From positions 1-5,226 of the forward strand of contig JAGVII010000041.1 in assembly GCA_020056155.1 (NCBI GenBank): a DNA stretch of 5,226 nt. Reading direction: 5' to 3'. Shown piece by piece: positions 1 to 5,152 of this stretch; the stretch's first letter is position 1; every line of letters begins with the position of its first letter. A program made the position numbers and the translations under genes. This DNA comes from Afipia sp. (GTDB lineage Bacteria; Pseudomonadota; Alphaproteobacteria; Rhizobiales; Xanthobacteraceae). The notes under the pieces were generated by a model that was given only the letters and a program-made list of their open reading frames with translations, did no database searches and was not told the origin of the DNA.

Positions 1-165
1 CTGGAAGATCACGGCGGACGCATCGAACTGAACGACGCATCCGCCCTTCGTCCCGGTGCACGGGGCGACTGGGTGCGAATGAGATTCTCCGTCTTCGGCC
101 AGGCGAAAGACGCCGACGCCGAGGAACCCAATGAAATTAAATCAGAAGCCGTAACCGGCACTTGA
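1..165 (+). CDS. ntrY: NtrY sensor histidine kinase, C-terminal end (5' truncated by window)
   Basis: This is the last 54 codons of an open frame that enters from the left edge and stops at TGA 163-165. The residues EDHGGRIEL near the start are typical of the final part of a histidine-kinase ATPase (HATPase_c) domain, where a conserved HGG turn precedes the last strands. The following GARGDWVRMRF fits the closing beta strand, and a polar, acidic tail of about 20 residues ends the protein. The identity rests mainly on position: the next gene, 17 bases on, is an NtrX-type response regulator, and ntrY-ntrX pairs are standard in alphaproteobacteria. NtrY is known as a membrane-bound kinase that phosphorylates NtrX and links nitrogen or redox state to transcription. 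None of the membrane, PAS or HisKA parts are in this window, so a different kinase cannot be strictly excluded. Confidence 0.85.
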   Translation: MEDHGGRIELNDASALRPGARGDWVRMRFSVFGQAKDADAEEPNEIKSEAVTGT

Positions 166-182
166 CAGAGCGGGCATGATTT

Positions 183-1553
183 ATGGCCAATGACATTTTG
201 ATCGTCGATGATGAAGCAGACATCCGAGACCTCGTGGCGGGCATTCTCGATGACGAAGGCTTCAAGACGCGCACCGCGCGCGACAGCGATACCGCGCTTG
301 CGGAAATTTCAAGCCGCCGGCCGAACCTGATATTTCTCGACATCTGGCTTCAGGGCAGCCGTCTGGATGGCCTGCAACTGCTCGAGCAAGTCAAGCTCGA
401 GCATCCCGAGGTGCCGGTCGTGATGATTTCGGGGCACGGCAATATTGAGACGGCGGTCGCGGCGATCAAGCGCGGCGCCTACGACTTCATCGAGAAGCCC
501 TTCAAGGCGGACCGCCTGATTCTCGTTGCCAACCGCGCGCTGGAAACATCGCGGCTCAAGCGCGAGGTCCGCGAACTTAAGCAGCATGCGCCGTCGTCCG
601 GAACGCTGGTCGGCCGGTCCCCCTGCATGAATCAACTGCGCCAGACCATCGATCGCGCGGCCAAGGCCAACAGCCGCATCATGATCGTCGGCCCGTCGGG
701 GGGCGGCAAGGAGCTTGCGGCGCGCACGCTGCATGCGATGTCCAGCCGTGCCGATGGGCCCTTCGTGGTCATCAACGCCGCGGCGATTACGCCCGAGCGG
801 ATGGAGGTCGAACTGTTCGGCGTCGAGCTGACGGACGGCGAAACCGGCCGCAAACCGGGAGCGCTTGAGGAGGCGCACGGCGGCACCTTGTTTATTGACG
901 AGATCGCTGACATGCCGCGCGAAACCCAGAACAGGATTCTGCGCGTGCTCGTCGATCAGACATTCCAGCGGGCAGGCGGCACCACCAAGGTCAGCGTCGA
1001 TGTCCGCATCGTGTCCTCAACGGCGCGCAATCTCGAAGCCGAGATCGCCGAGGGAAGATTCCGCGAGGATCTCTATCACCGGCTTTCAGTCGTCCCGATC
1101 CGCGTGCCGCCGCTCTCGGAGCGCCGTGAGGACATTCCGGACCTTGTCGAATATTTCATGGACCAGATTTCGTCCGCGACCGGCCTGCCGAAGCGCCGGA
1201 TCGGAGAGGACGCGATGGCGGTTCTGCAATCGCACGTCTGGCCGGGCAATGTCCGCCAGTTGCGCAACAACGTCGAGCGCGTGATGATCCTGGCTGGCGG
1301 CGATCCCGACGCCGCCATCACCGCCGACATGCTGCCGCAGGACGTCGGTTCGATGATCCCGGCCATGCCGACCGGCAACAACGGCGAGCACATCATGGGC
1401 CTGCCTTTGCGCGAAGCCCGCGAAGTGTTTGAGCGCGATTACCTGATTGCGCAGATCAGCCGCTTCTCTGGCAACATCTCACGAACCGCCGAATTCGTTG
1501 GCATGGAGCGATCCGCGCTACATCGCAAGCTCAAGGCGCTGGGGGTCGGCTAA
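183..1553 (+). CDS. ntrX: NtrX, NtrC-family response regulator (456 aa)
   Basis: This is a cytoplasmic DNA-binding response regulator, the partner of NtrY. The receiver domain covers about residues 1-120: acidic pocket D9/D10, phosphoacceptor D53 in FLDIWL, switch S83 and K105 in EKPF. The AAA+ domain covers about 140-375: Walker A GPSGGGKE with K176, Walker B LFIDE with D239/E240, the arginine-rich GRFREDLYHRL segment, and WPGNVRQL at 353-360 (sensor II). A Fis-type helix-turn-helix occupies about the last 40 residues (NISRTAEFVGMERSALHRKL). The region between ELFG (210-213) and GGTLFIDE is short and lacks the GAFTGA loop used by sigma54 activators, so it may regulate without activating sigma54 polymerase (inference). 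The start ATG is the first in frame, with a GAGCGGG sequence 8 bases upstream, 17 bases after the ntrY stop. An NtrC paralogue is less likely given the missing GAFTGA and the flanking kinase end. Confidence 0.95.
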   Translation: MANDILIVDDEADIRDLVAGILDDEGFKTRTARDSDTALAEISSRRPNLIFLDIWLQGSRLDGLQLLEQVKLEHPEVPVVMISGHGNIETAVAAIKRGAYDFIEKPFKADRLILVANRALETSRLKREVRELKQHAPSSGTLVGRSPCMNQLRQTIDRAAKANSRIMIVGPSGGGKELAARTLHAMSSRADGPFVVINAAAITPERMEVELFGVELTDGETGRKPGALEEAHGGTLFIDEIADMPRETQNRILRVLVDQTFQRAGGTTKVSVDVRIVSSTARNLEAEIAEGRFREDLYHRLSVVPIRVPPLSERREDIPDLVEYFMDQISSATGLPKRRIGEDAMAVLQSHVWPGNVRQLRNNVERVMILAGGDPDAAITADMLPQDVGSMIPAMPTGNNGEHIMGLPLREAREVFERDYLIAQISRFSGNISRTAEFVGMERSALHRKLKALGVG

Positions 1554-1557
1554 TCTT

Positions 1558-2415
1558 ATGTCCCGCATTGCCTATGTGAACGGCCAGTACCGCGACATGC
1601 GGGACGCTTGCGTGAATATCGAGGACCGTGGCTATCAGTTTTCCGATGGCGTCTACGAAGTCTGCGAGATACGGGACGGCAAGGTCGTCGACATGCCCCG
1701 CCACCTGACGCGGCTGCAGCGCTCGCTGCGCGAATTGCGAATCGACATGCCGATGCCGCTGGCCGCGCTGGAAATCGTGATCCACGAAACCGTGCGGCGC
1801 AATCGCGTCAGTTACGGAATCGTCTATCTGCAGGTCACGCGCGGCGTGGCACGGCGCGATCATGCGTTCCCGGTTAGTCCGGTGAAGCCGGCCCTGGTGG
1901 TGACTGCGCGCGGTCTCAGTTTTCAGAAGAACCAGGACACGGCCGCGAAGGGCATCGGCGTCATCACCGTGCCAGAGAACCGCTGGCCGCGCGTCGACAT
2001 CAAATCCGTGTCGCTGTTGCCGAACGTATTGGCGAAACAACAGGCGCGTGAGAACAACGCCTATGAGGCGTGGTTTGTGGATCACGATGGTCATGTCACG
2101 GAAGGCTCATCAAGCAATGCCTGGATCGTGACCCGGGATGGCAAAGTGATCACCCGATCAGTTGACAGCGGCATCCTGGCCGGGATCACGCGCGCCGTGC
2201 TGATGGAGGTGCTGGCGGCGCTCCAGATCAAGCTCGAGGAGCGTCCTTTTACCCCTGCGGAGGCCTATGACGCGGCCGAGGCGTTCGTGACGGCCTCCAG
2301 CCAGATCGTCATGCCGGTGGTCCGGATTGACGGCCGAAACATCGGGAACGGCAAGCCGGGCTCCATTTCCATGCGATTGCGTGAAGAATTCCACCGTTTT
2401 TCAGCATTTTCGTAA
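1558..2415 (+). CDS. dat: D-amino-acid (D-alanine) transaminase, PLP fold type IV (285 aa)
   Basis: This is a cytoplasmic PLP enzyme expected to move amino groups between D-amino acids (D-Ala, D-Glu) and 2-oxo acids, which could feed peptidoglycan precursors. GYQFSDGVYEV (25-35) holds the active-site tyrosine Y33. TRGVARRDH (94-102) carries R100 and H102, which align with R98 and H100 of Bacillus D-amino-acid transaminase, the pair that binds the substrate carboxylate. K149 in DIKSVSLLPN is the Schiff-base lysine, and E182 in EGSSSNAW is the glutamate that contacts the PLP ring nitrogen. The length matches the family (about 280). Branched-chain aminotransferase and aminodeoxychorismate lyase share the fold, but the RxH pair argues against them. 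ATG 1558 is chosen because an upstream in-frame ATG at 1447 would add 37 non-homologous residues overlapping ntrX. A G-rich stretch (1541-1549) inside the ntrX end can serve as ribosome-binding site. The gap to ntrX is 4 bases, so coupled expression is likely. Confidence 0.92.
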   Translation: MSRIAYVNGQYRDMRDACVNIEDRGYQFSDGVYEVCEIRDGKVVDMPRHLTRLQRSLRELRIDMPMPLAALEIVIHETVRRNRVSYGIVYLQVTRGVARRDHAFPVSPVKPALVVTARGLSFQKNQDTAAKGIGVITVPENRWPRVDIKSVSLLPNVLAKQQARENNAYEAWFVDHDGHVTEGSSSNAWIVTRDGKVITRSVDSGILAGITRAVLMEVLAALQIKLEERPFTPAEAYDAAEAFVTASSQIVMPVVRIDGRNIGNGKPGSISMRLREEFHRFSAFS

Positions 2416-2455
2416 GTTTTTCCGCCCATTGGCCGCCTAGCCCGGTACCACGGCC

Positions 2456-2484
2456 TTGCCTAACAACGGGGCGTGTCCTTTAAT
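2456..2484 (+). promoter_or_regulatory. Candidate sigma70-type promoter for hfq
   Basis: TTGCCT (2456-2461) and TTTAAT (2479-2484) are separated by exactly 17 bases, which resembles the TTGACA-N17-TATAAT consensus at 4 of 6 and 4 of 6 positions. Transcription would start near 2491 and give a leader of roughly 95 bases before the hfq ATG. It lies in the 169-base dat-hfq gap (2416-2584), the largest non-coding stretch of the window, where a separate promoter is expected. This is a visual match only; transcription from the dat side may also reach hfq, because I see no convincing terminator after dat. Confidence 0.45.
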
Positions 2485-2525
2485 CGCGTTGCAGCACCCG
2501 GAGGGGGATCTCAGGGACGCCGGCA

Positions 2526-2557
2526 GCCAGACCACGCCCCGAAGAGGGCAGGCTGGC
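2526..2557 (+). promoter_or_regulatory. Possible stem-loop in the hfq leader
   Basis: GCCAG (2526-2530) can pair with CTGGC (2553-2557). Inside it GCCC (2536-2539) can pair with GGGC (2546-2549) around a 6-base loop, giving a two-tier hairpin with internal loops. It would sit in the 5' untranslated region directly before the A-rich stretch that precedes hfq. The stems are short (5 and 4 base pairs) in GC-rich DNA, so chance pairing is quite possible. Confidence 0.2.
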
Positions 2558-2559
2558 CC

Positions 2560-2584
2560 AAAAACAAGAATGCGGGATAAGAAA
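2560..2584 (+). promoter_or_regulatory. A-rich (ARN)4 leader and ribosome-binding region of hfq
   Basis: Bases 2560-2571 read AAA AAC AAG AAT, four consecutive A-purine-any triplets. After GCGGGAT come AAG AAA (2579-2584), abutting the ATG at 2585. ARN repeats are the known ligand of the distal face of Hfq, so this stretch is a plausible site where Hfq binds its own mRNA and competes with ribosomes. The GGGATAAG at 2574-2581 is the only Shine-Dalgarno-like sequence near the ATG and is weak. Hfq autorepression is established in E. coli and reported in rhizobia; its operation here is inferred. Confidence 0.4.
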
Positions 2585-2833
2585 ATGGCGGCAGACCGCG
2601 CACAAAACCTACAAGACACTTTTCTCAATCACGTTCGCAAAACCAAAACGCCACTGACGATCTTTCTGGTCAATGGAGTGAAGCTGCAAGGCATTGTCAC
2701 CTGGTTCGACAATTTCTGCCTGCTGCTTCGGCGCGATGGTCACTCGCAGCTTGTCTACAAGCATGCGATCTCGACGATCATGCCGGGCGCTCCGATCCAG
2801 TTGTTCGAAGGCGGCGAGGACGCGCCAGCTTGA
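2585..2833 (+). CDS. hfq: Hfq, RNA chaperone (82 aa)
   Basis: This is the Sm-like hexameric RNA chaperone that pairs small RNAs with mRNAs and tunes their translation and decay. The Sm fold fills about residues 7-68: the N-terminal helix with QNLQDTFLN, the Sm1 segment with [16 protein letters not shown] (D42, F44), and the Sm2 motif YKHAIST (58-64), whose K59 and H60 form the proximal U-binding pocket. The rim reads RKTK (18-21) where E. coli has RRER, a form I associate with alphaproteobacteria. The tail after the Sm core is short, about 15 residues and acidic, against about 35 in E. coli. ATG 2585 is chosen over an in-frame ATG at 2570 (which would add MRDKK) because [10 protein letters not shown] matches the remembered start in related genera. 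hflX follows after 12 bases, suggesting one mRNA. In some diazotrophs Hfq is needed for nifA expression, which is of interest next to ntrYX. Confidence 0.97.
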   Translation: MAADRAQNLQDTFLNHVRKTKTPLTIFLVNGVKLQGIVTWFDNFCLLLRRDGHSQLVYKHAISTIMPGAPIQLFEGGEDAPA

Positions 2834-2845
2834 GATTGAACTAAC

Positions 2846-4222
2846 TTGGAACCCCGGAACTTCGACGGGGCCGCCGACCGTCCACGGTCGGCGAGGGGCG
2901 ATACAGGACGGGTGCTGGTCATCGGTCCGTACAAACGCGCGCGGCGGGGCGATCCCGACGCGCCAACGATGTCTCATGGCACACGCAATCCCGACGCCCG
3001 GCTTGAAGAAGCCGTCGGTCTGGCACGCGCTATCGATCTGACCGTGGCGGAGGCGGTCGTCGCGCCGCTGAGCGAAGTCCGGCCCGCGACCTATCTCGGC
3101 AAGGGCAAGGTCGAGGAGATGGTCGGCCTGATCAAGGCCAACAATGTCGATCTGGTCGTGATGGATTGCGCACTCTCGCCGGTTCAGCAACGCAACCTCG
3201 AAAAGGAATGGAACGCAAAGGTGCTCGACCGCACCGGGCTCATTCTGGAAATTTTCGGCCGCCGCGCGAAGACCCGCGAAGGTACGTTGCAGGTTGAACT
3301 CGCGCACCTGAATTACCAGCGTAGCCGTCTCGTCCGGTCGTGGACCCATCTTGAACGCCAGCGCGGCGGCTTCGGCTTCATGGGTGGTCCCGGCGAAACC
3401 CAGATCGAAGCCGACCGTCGCATGATCGGCGAGCGCATCACGCGCATCGAAAACGAAATCAAGAAAGTGCAGGCGACGCGCCGGTTGCACCGGGCCGGGC
3501 GCCAGCGCGTACCCTATCGCGTTGTGGCGCTGGTCGGTTACACCAACGCCGGCAAGTCCACGCTGTTCAACCGGCTGACCCGCGCCGATGTGCAGGCCGC
3601 CGACATGCTGTTCGCGACGCTGGACCCCACATTGCGCGCGCTGACGCTACCGCACGGCGGCAAGGCGATGCTGTCCGACACGGTCGGTTTCATTTCCGAC
3701 TTGCCCACCATGCTGGTGGCCGCCTTCCGCGCCACGCTGGAGGAGGTCATCGAGGCCGACGTCATCCTGCACGTGCGCGATATTTCGCATGAGGACGCTG
3801 AAGCCCAGCAGCACGACGTCGAAAACGTGCTGCGTCAGCTTGGGATCGACCCCGACAGCGGCCAGCGCATCCTTGAAGTCTGGAACAAGATCGATCGTTT
3901 CAATGAAGACGAGCGCGCCAATCTTGCGAACATTGCCGCGCGCCGGCCGGCCGAGCGGCCGTGTTTTCCGGTCTCAGCCGAAACAGGCGAGGGCGTCGAA
4001 GCCCTGCTCGCCGCCATCGAGGAGCGTCTTGCGGTCACGCGGATAACGCTCGAACTTTCCATCGATGCTTCTGACGGCGCGGGCATCAGCTGGCTGCACC
4101 GGAATGCCGAAGTGCTGGACAAGCAGATGCAGGACGGACGGTTCGCCATGACCGTGCGCGTTGACGAAACCAAACGCGATATCACCATTGCCAAATTCGG
4201 CGCGGTTCCGAGCACGCATTGA
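2846..4222 (+). CDS. hflX: HflX, ribosome-associated GTPase (458 aa, TTG start)
   Basis: This cytoplasmic GTPase of the Obg-HflX class binds the 50S subunit and in other bacteria splits or rescues stalled ribosomes under stress. The N-terminal HflX domain runs from RVLVIGPY (about 22-29) through YLGKGKVEEM and DRTGLILEIF. A coiled-coil linker includes the family signature GGPGETQIEADRR. The G domain has G1 GYTNAGKST (231-239), G3 DTVGF (278-282), G4 NKID (347-350) and G5 SAE (377-379), and a C-terminal domain ends at FGAVPSTH. No ATG fits: an in-frame stop lies at 2837-2839, and the first ATG (M42) would remove the conserved VLVIGPY strand. TTG 2846 is the first start after that stop and has only a weak ribosome-binding site, consistent with translational coupling to hfq 12 bases upstream. 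GTG 2912 is an alternative, preceded by AGGA (2905-2908) and GAGGGG (2893-2898). No hflK or hflC follows. Confidence 0.95.
   Translation: MEPRNFDGAADRPRSARGDTGRVLVIGPYKRARRGDPDAPTMSHGTRNPDARLEEAVGLARAIDLTVAEAVVAPLSEVRPATYLGKGKVEEMVGLIKANNVDLVVMDCALSPVQQRNLEKEWNAKVLDRTGLILEIFGRRAKTREGTLQVELAHLNYQRSRLVRSWTHLERQRGGFGFMGGPGETQIEADRRMIGERITRIENEIKKVQATRRLHRAGRQRVPYRVVALVGYTNAGKSTLFNRLTRADVQAADMLFATLDPTLRALTLPHGGKAMLSDTVGFISDLPTMLVAAFRATLEEVIEADVILHVRDISHEDAEAQQHDVENVLRQLGIDPDSGQRILEVWNKIDRFNEDERANLANIAARRPAERPCFPVSAETGEGVEALLAAIEERLAVTRITLELSIDASDGAGISWLHRNAEVLDKQMQDGRFAMTVRVDETKRDITIAKFGAVPSTH
2872..2893 (+). repeat. Strong inverted repeat / RNA hairpin at the 5' end of hflX
   Basis: CGCCGACCGT (2872-2881) and ACGGTCGGCG (2884-2893) are a perfect 10-base inverted repeat around CC. 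As RNA this gives a 9-base-pair GC-rich stem closed by a UCCA tetraloop. No T-run follows, so it is not an intrinsic terminator. It begins 38 bases after the hfq stop. It lies either in the poorly conserved first codons of hflX (TTG start) or wholly between hfq and hflX if GTG 2912 is the real start. Possible roles are setting the hfq:hflX ratio, protecting the 3' end of a processed hfq mRNA, or a ribonuclease site; none is shown by sequence. Confidence 0.55.
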
Positions 4223-4240
4223 AAGACGCGTGCCGCGAAA

Positions 4241-5056
4241 TTAGCTTGCTGTCTTCGCCTCGTTCCACAGCGCGTCCATTTCAGCCAGTGTCGCGGCTTC
4301 GAGCGATGAGCCGCGCGCGGACAGAGTGCGTTCGATATAGGCGAAGCGCCGCTCAAACTTCGCATTGGTCGCTCGCAGCGCCATTTCAGGATCAGCCTTG
4401 GCGTGACGCGCCAGATTGACCACAGCGAAGAGAAGGTCGCCAGTCTCTTCGGCGATGTGCGACTGATCTCCGCTATCCAGCGCCGCTTCGATTTCGTCGG
4501 CTTCCTCGCGGATCTTCGCCAGCACCGCACGCGGATCGTTCCAGTCGAAGCCGACGGTCGAGGCGGTGCGCTGCAAATCCATCGCCCGCGCCAATGCGGG
4601 CTGGCTTTTTTTTACGCTGTCCAGCAGACCGGGTTTCGCGCCAGGAGTTTCCCCGCGCAGCGCTGCGCGCTCGGCTTTCTCCTCCGCCTTGATGCTGTGC
4701 CACAGTCCCTTCACTTCATCGGGCGTCATGCGTCCGGCTTTCTCGCCAAACACATGGGGATGCCGCCGGGTCATCTTGGTGATGATCGCATTCACGACGT
4801 CGCCGAATGCAAATGCACCTTGCTCCTCAGCCATCCGCGCATGAAACACGACCTGTAGCAGAAGATCGCCCAGCTCTTCCTTCAGGTCTTCGAGATCGTC
4901 CCGTGCGATTGCCTCTGCTACCTCATGGGCCTCCTCGATGGTGTAGGGTGCGATGGTTGCAAAGGTCTGCTCCAGGTCCCACGGGCATCCAGTCTTGGGC
5001 GTGCGCAGCGCCGCCATGATATCGAGGAGTTTGGAGATATCTTGGGAAGAAGGCAT
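4241..5056 (-). CDS. mazG: MazG, nucleoside triphosphate pyrophosphohydrolase (271 aa)
   Basis: This cytoplasmic enzyme hydrolyses (d)NTPs to the monophosphate and pyrophosphate; it is thought to clean nucleotide pools and, in E. coli, to affect ppGpp-linked survival. Two tandem MazG domains are visible. The first holds the signature CPWD (24-27) and a metal-binding set EExxE at E41/E42/E45 with ExxD at E61/D64. The second holds GFDW (169-172), EExxE at E184/E185/E188 and ExxD at E204/D207. The length is close to E. coli MazG (263 aa). ATG at 5056 is chosen because MPSSQDISKLLDIMAALRTP fits the family start; a longer frame to 5170 would overlap queC and adds residues without family character. 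The coding strand has an A8 run across codons 148-151. The gene converges on hflX with 18 bases between stops and is divergent from queC. Confidence 0.96.
   Translation of the reverse strand: MPSSQDISKLLDIMAALRTPKTGCPWDLEQTFATIAPYTIEEAHEVAEAIARDDLEDLKEELGDLLLQVVFHARMAEEQGAFAFGDVVNAIITKMTRRHPHVFGEKAGRMTPDEVKGLWHSIKAEEKAERAALRGETPGAKPGLLDSVKKSQPALARAMDLQRTASTVGFDWNDPRAVLAKIREEADEIEAALDSGDQSHIAEETGDLLFAVVNLARHAKADPEMALRATNAKFERRFAYIERTLSARGSSLEAATLAEMDALWNEAKTAS
4584..4613 (+). terminator. Terminator-like hairpin plus T8 on the + strand, inside mazG
   Basis: GCCCGC (4584-4589) pairs with GCGGGC (4596-4601) around a 6-base loop, then TGGC, then eight Ts (4606-4613). Read rightward this is an intrinsic-terminator-like element about 360 bases beyond the hflX stop, antisense to mazG. 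A second, competing stem (GCCA 4590-4593 with TGGC 4602-4605) would end directly at the T-run. The 4-base spacer between the 6-base stem and the Ts weakens the case. The DNA also encodes conserved mazG protein, so the pattern may be incidental. Confidence 0.3.
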
Positions 5057-5087
5057 GGCGCACCGGGGGTATGAAAAGGGCTTGCCC

Positions 5088-5116
5088 TCTATGCCGCAAT
5101 GGCGGTCTGGAGACAA
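5088..5116 (-). promoter_or_regulatory. Weak candidate promoter for mazG
   Basis: On the minus strand TTGTCT (5116-5111) and CATAGA (5093-5088) are separated by 17 bases, with start expected near 5081 and a leader of about 25 bases before the mazG ATG at 5056. Only about 4 of 6 and 3 of 6 positions match the sigma70 consensus. A perfect small palindrome, AGGGC-TT-GCCCT (5077-5088), overlaps the expected start point and could be an operator or chance. No better -35/-10 pair was seen in the 96-base mazG-queC spacer, and I found no convincing queC promoter or preQ1 riboswitch there. Confidence 0.22.
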
Positions 5117-5152
5117 TTGGCGGCGCTGTGTCCGGATGCTAAGTGCAATCCC

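Noticed and set aside
309..878. 189-codon open frame on the minus strand opposite ntrX
   Set aside because: It lies fully inside the conserved ntrX frame, has His/Arg/Asp-rich composition typical of antisense shadows in GC-rich genomes, and shows no recognisable domain.
1447..1557. 37-codon N-terminal extension of the transaminase
   Set aside because: It overlaps the ntrX helix-turn-helix coding region in another frame and is not aminotransferase-like; the family start fits ATG 1558.
1847..1862. TGGCACG resembling a sigma54 -24 element inside dat
   Set aside because: No TTGC-type -12 element follows at the required spacing, and it is within conserved coding sequence.
2431..2455. GGCCG / CGGCC pairing after the dat stop as a terminator
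   Set aside because: Only a 5-bp stem with a 15-base loop and no T-run after it; the T-rich bases lie before the stem.
2609..3490. 293-codon open frame on the minus strand opposite hfq and hflX
   Set aside because: It spans two well-identified genes on the other strand, has shadow-like composition and no family motif.
3948..3967. CGGCCG-AG-CGGCCG palindrome followed by TGTTTT inside hflX
   Set aside because: The usable stem is 5 bp with a short interrupted T-run, within the conserved G4-G5 coding region; likely a by-product of Arg/Pro/Ala codons.
4223..4258. Bidirectional terminator at the hflX-mazG junction
   Set aside because: Only 5-bp pairings (AAGAC/GTCTT, GCGAA/TTCGC) with large loops and no T-tracts were found.
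3835..4530. 231-codon minus-strand frame crossing the hflX-mazG junction
   Set aside because: Its first-read part is mazG in a shifted frame and the rest is antisense to the hflX G domain; both true frames have clear catalytic motifs.
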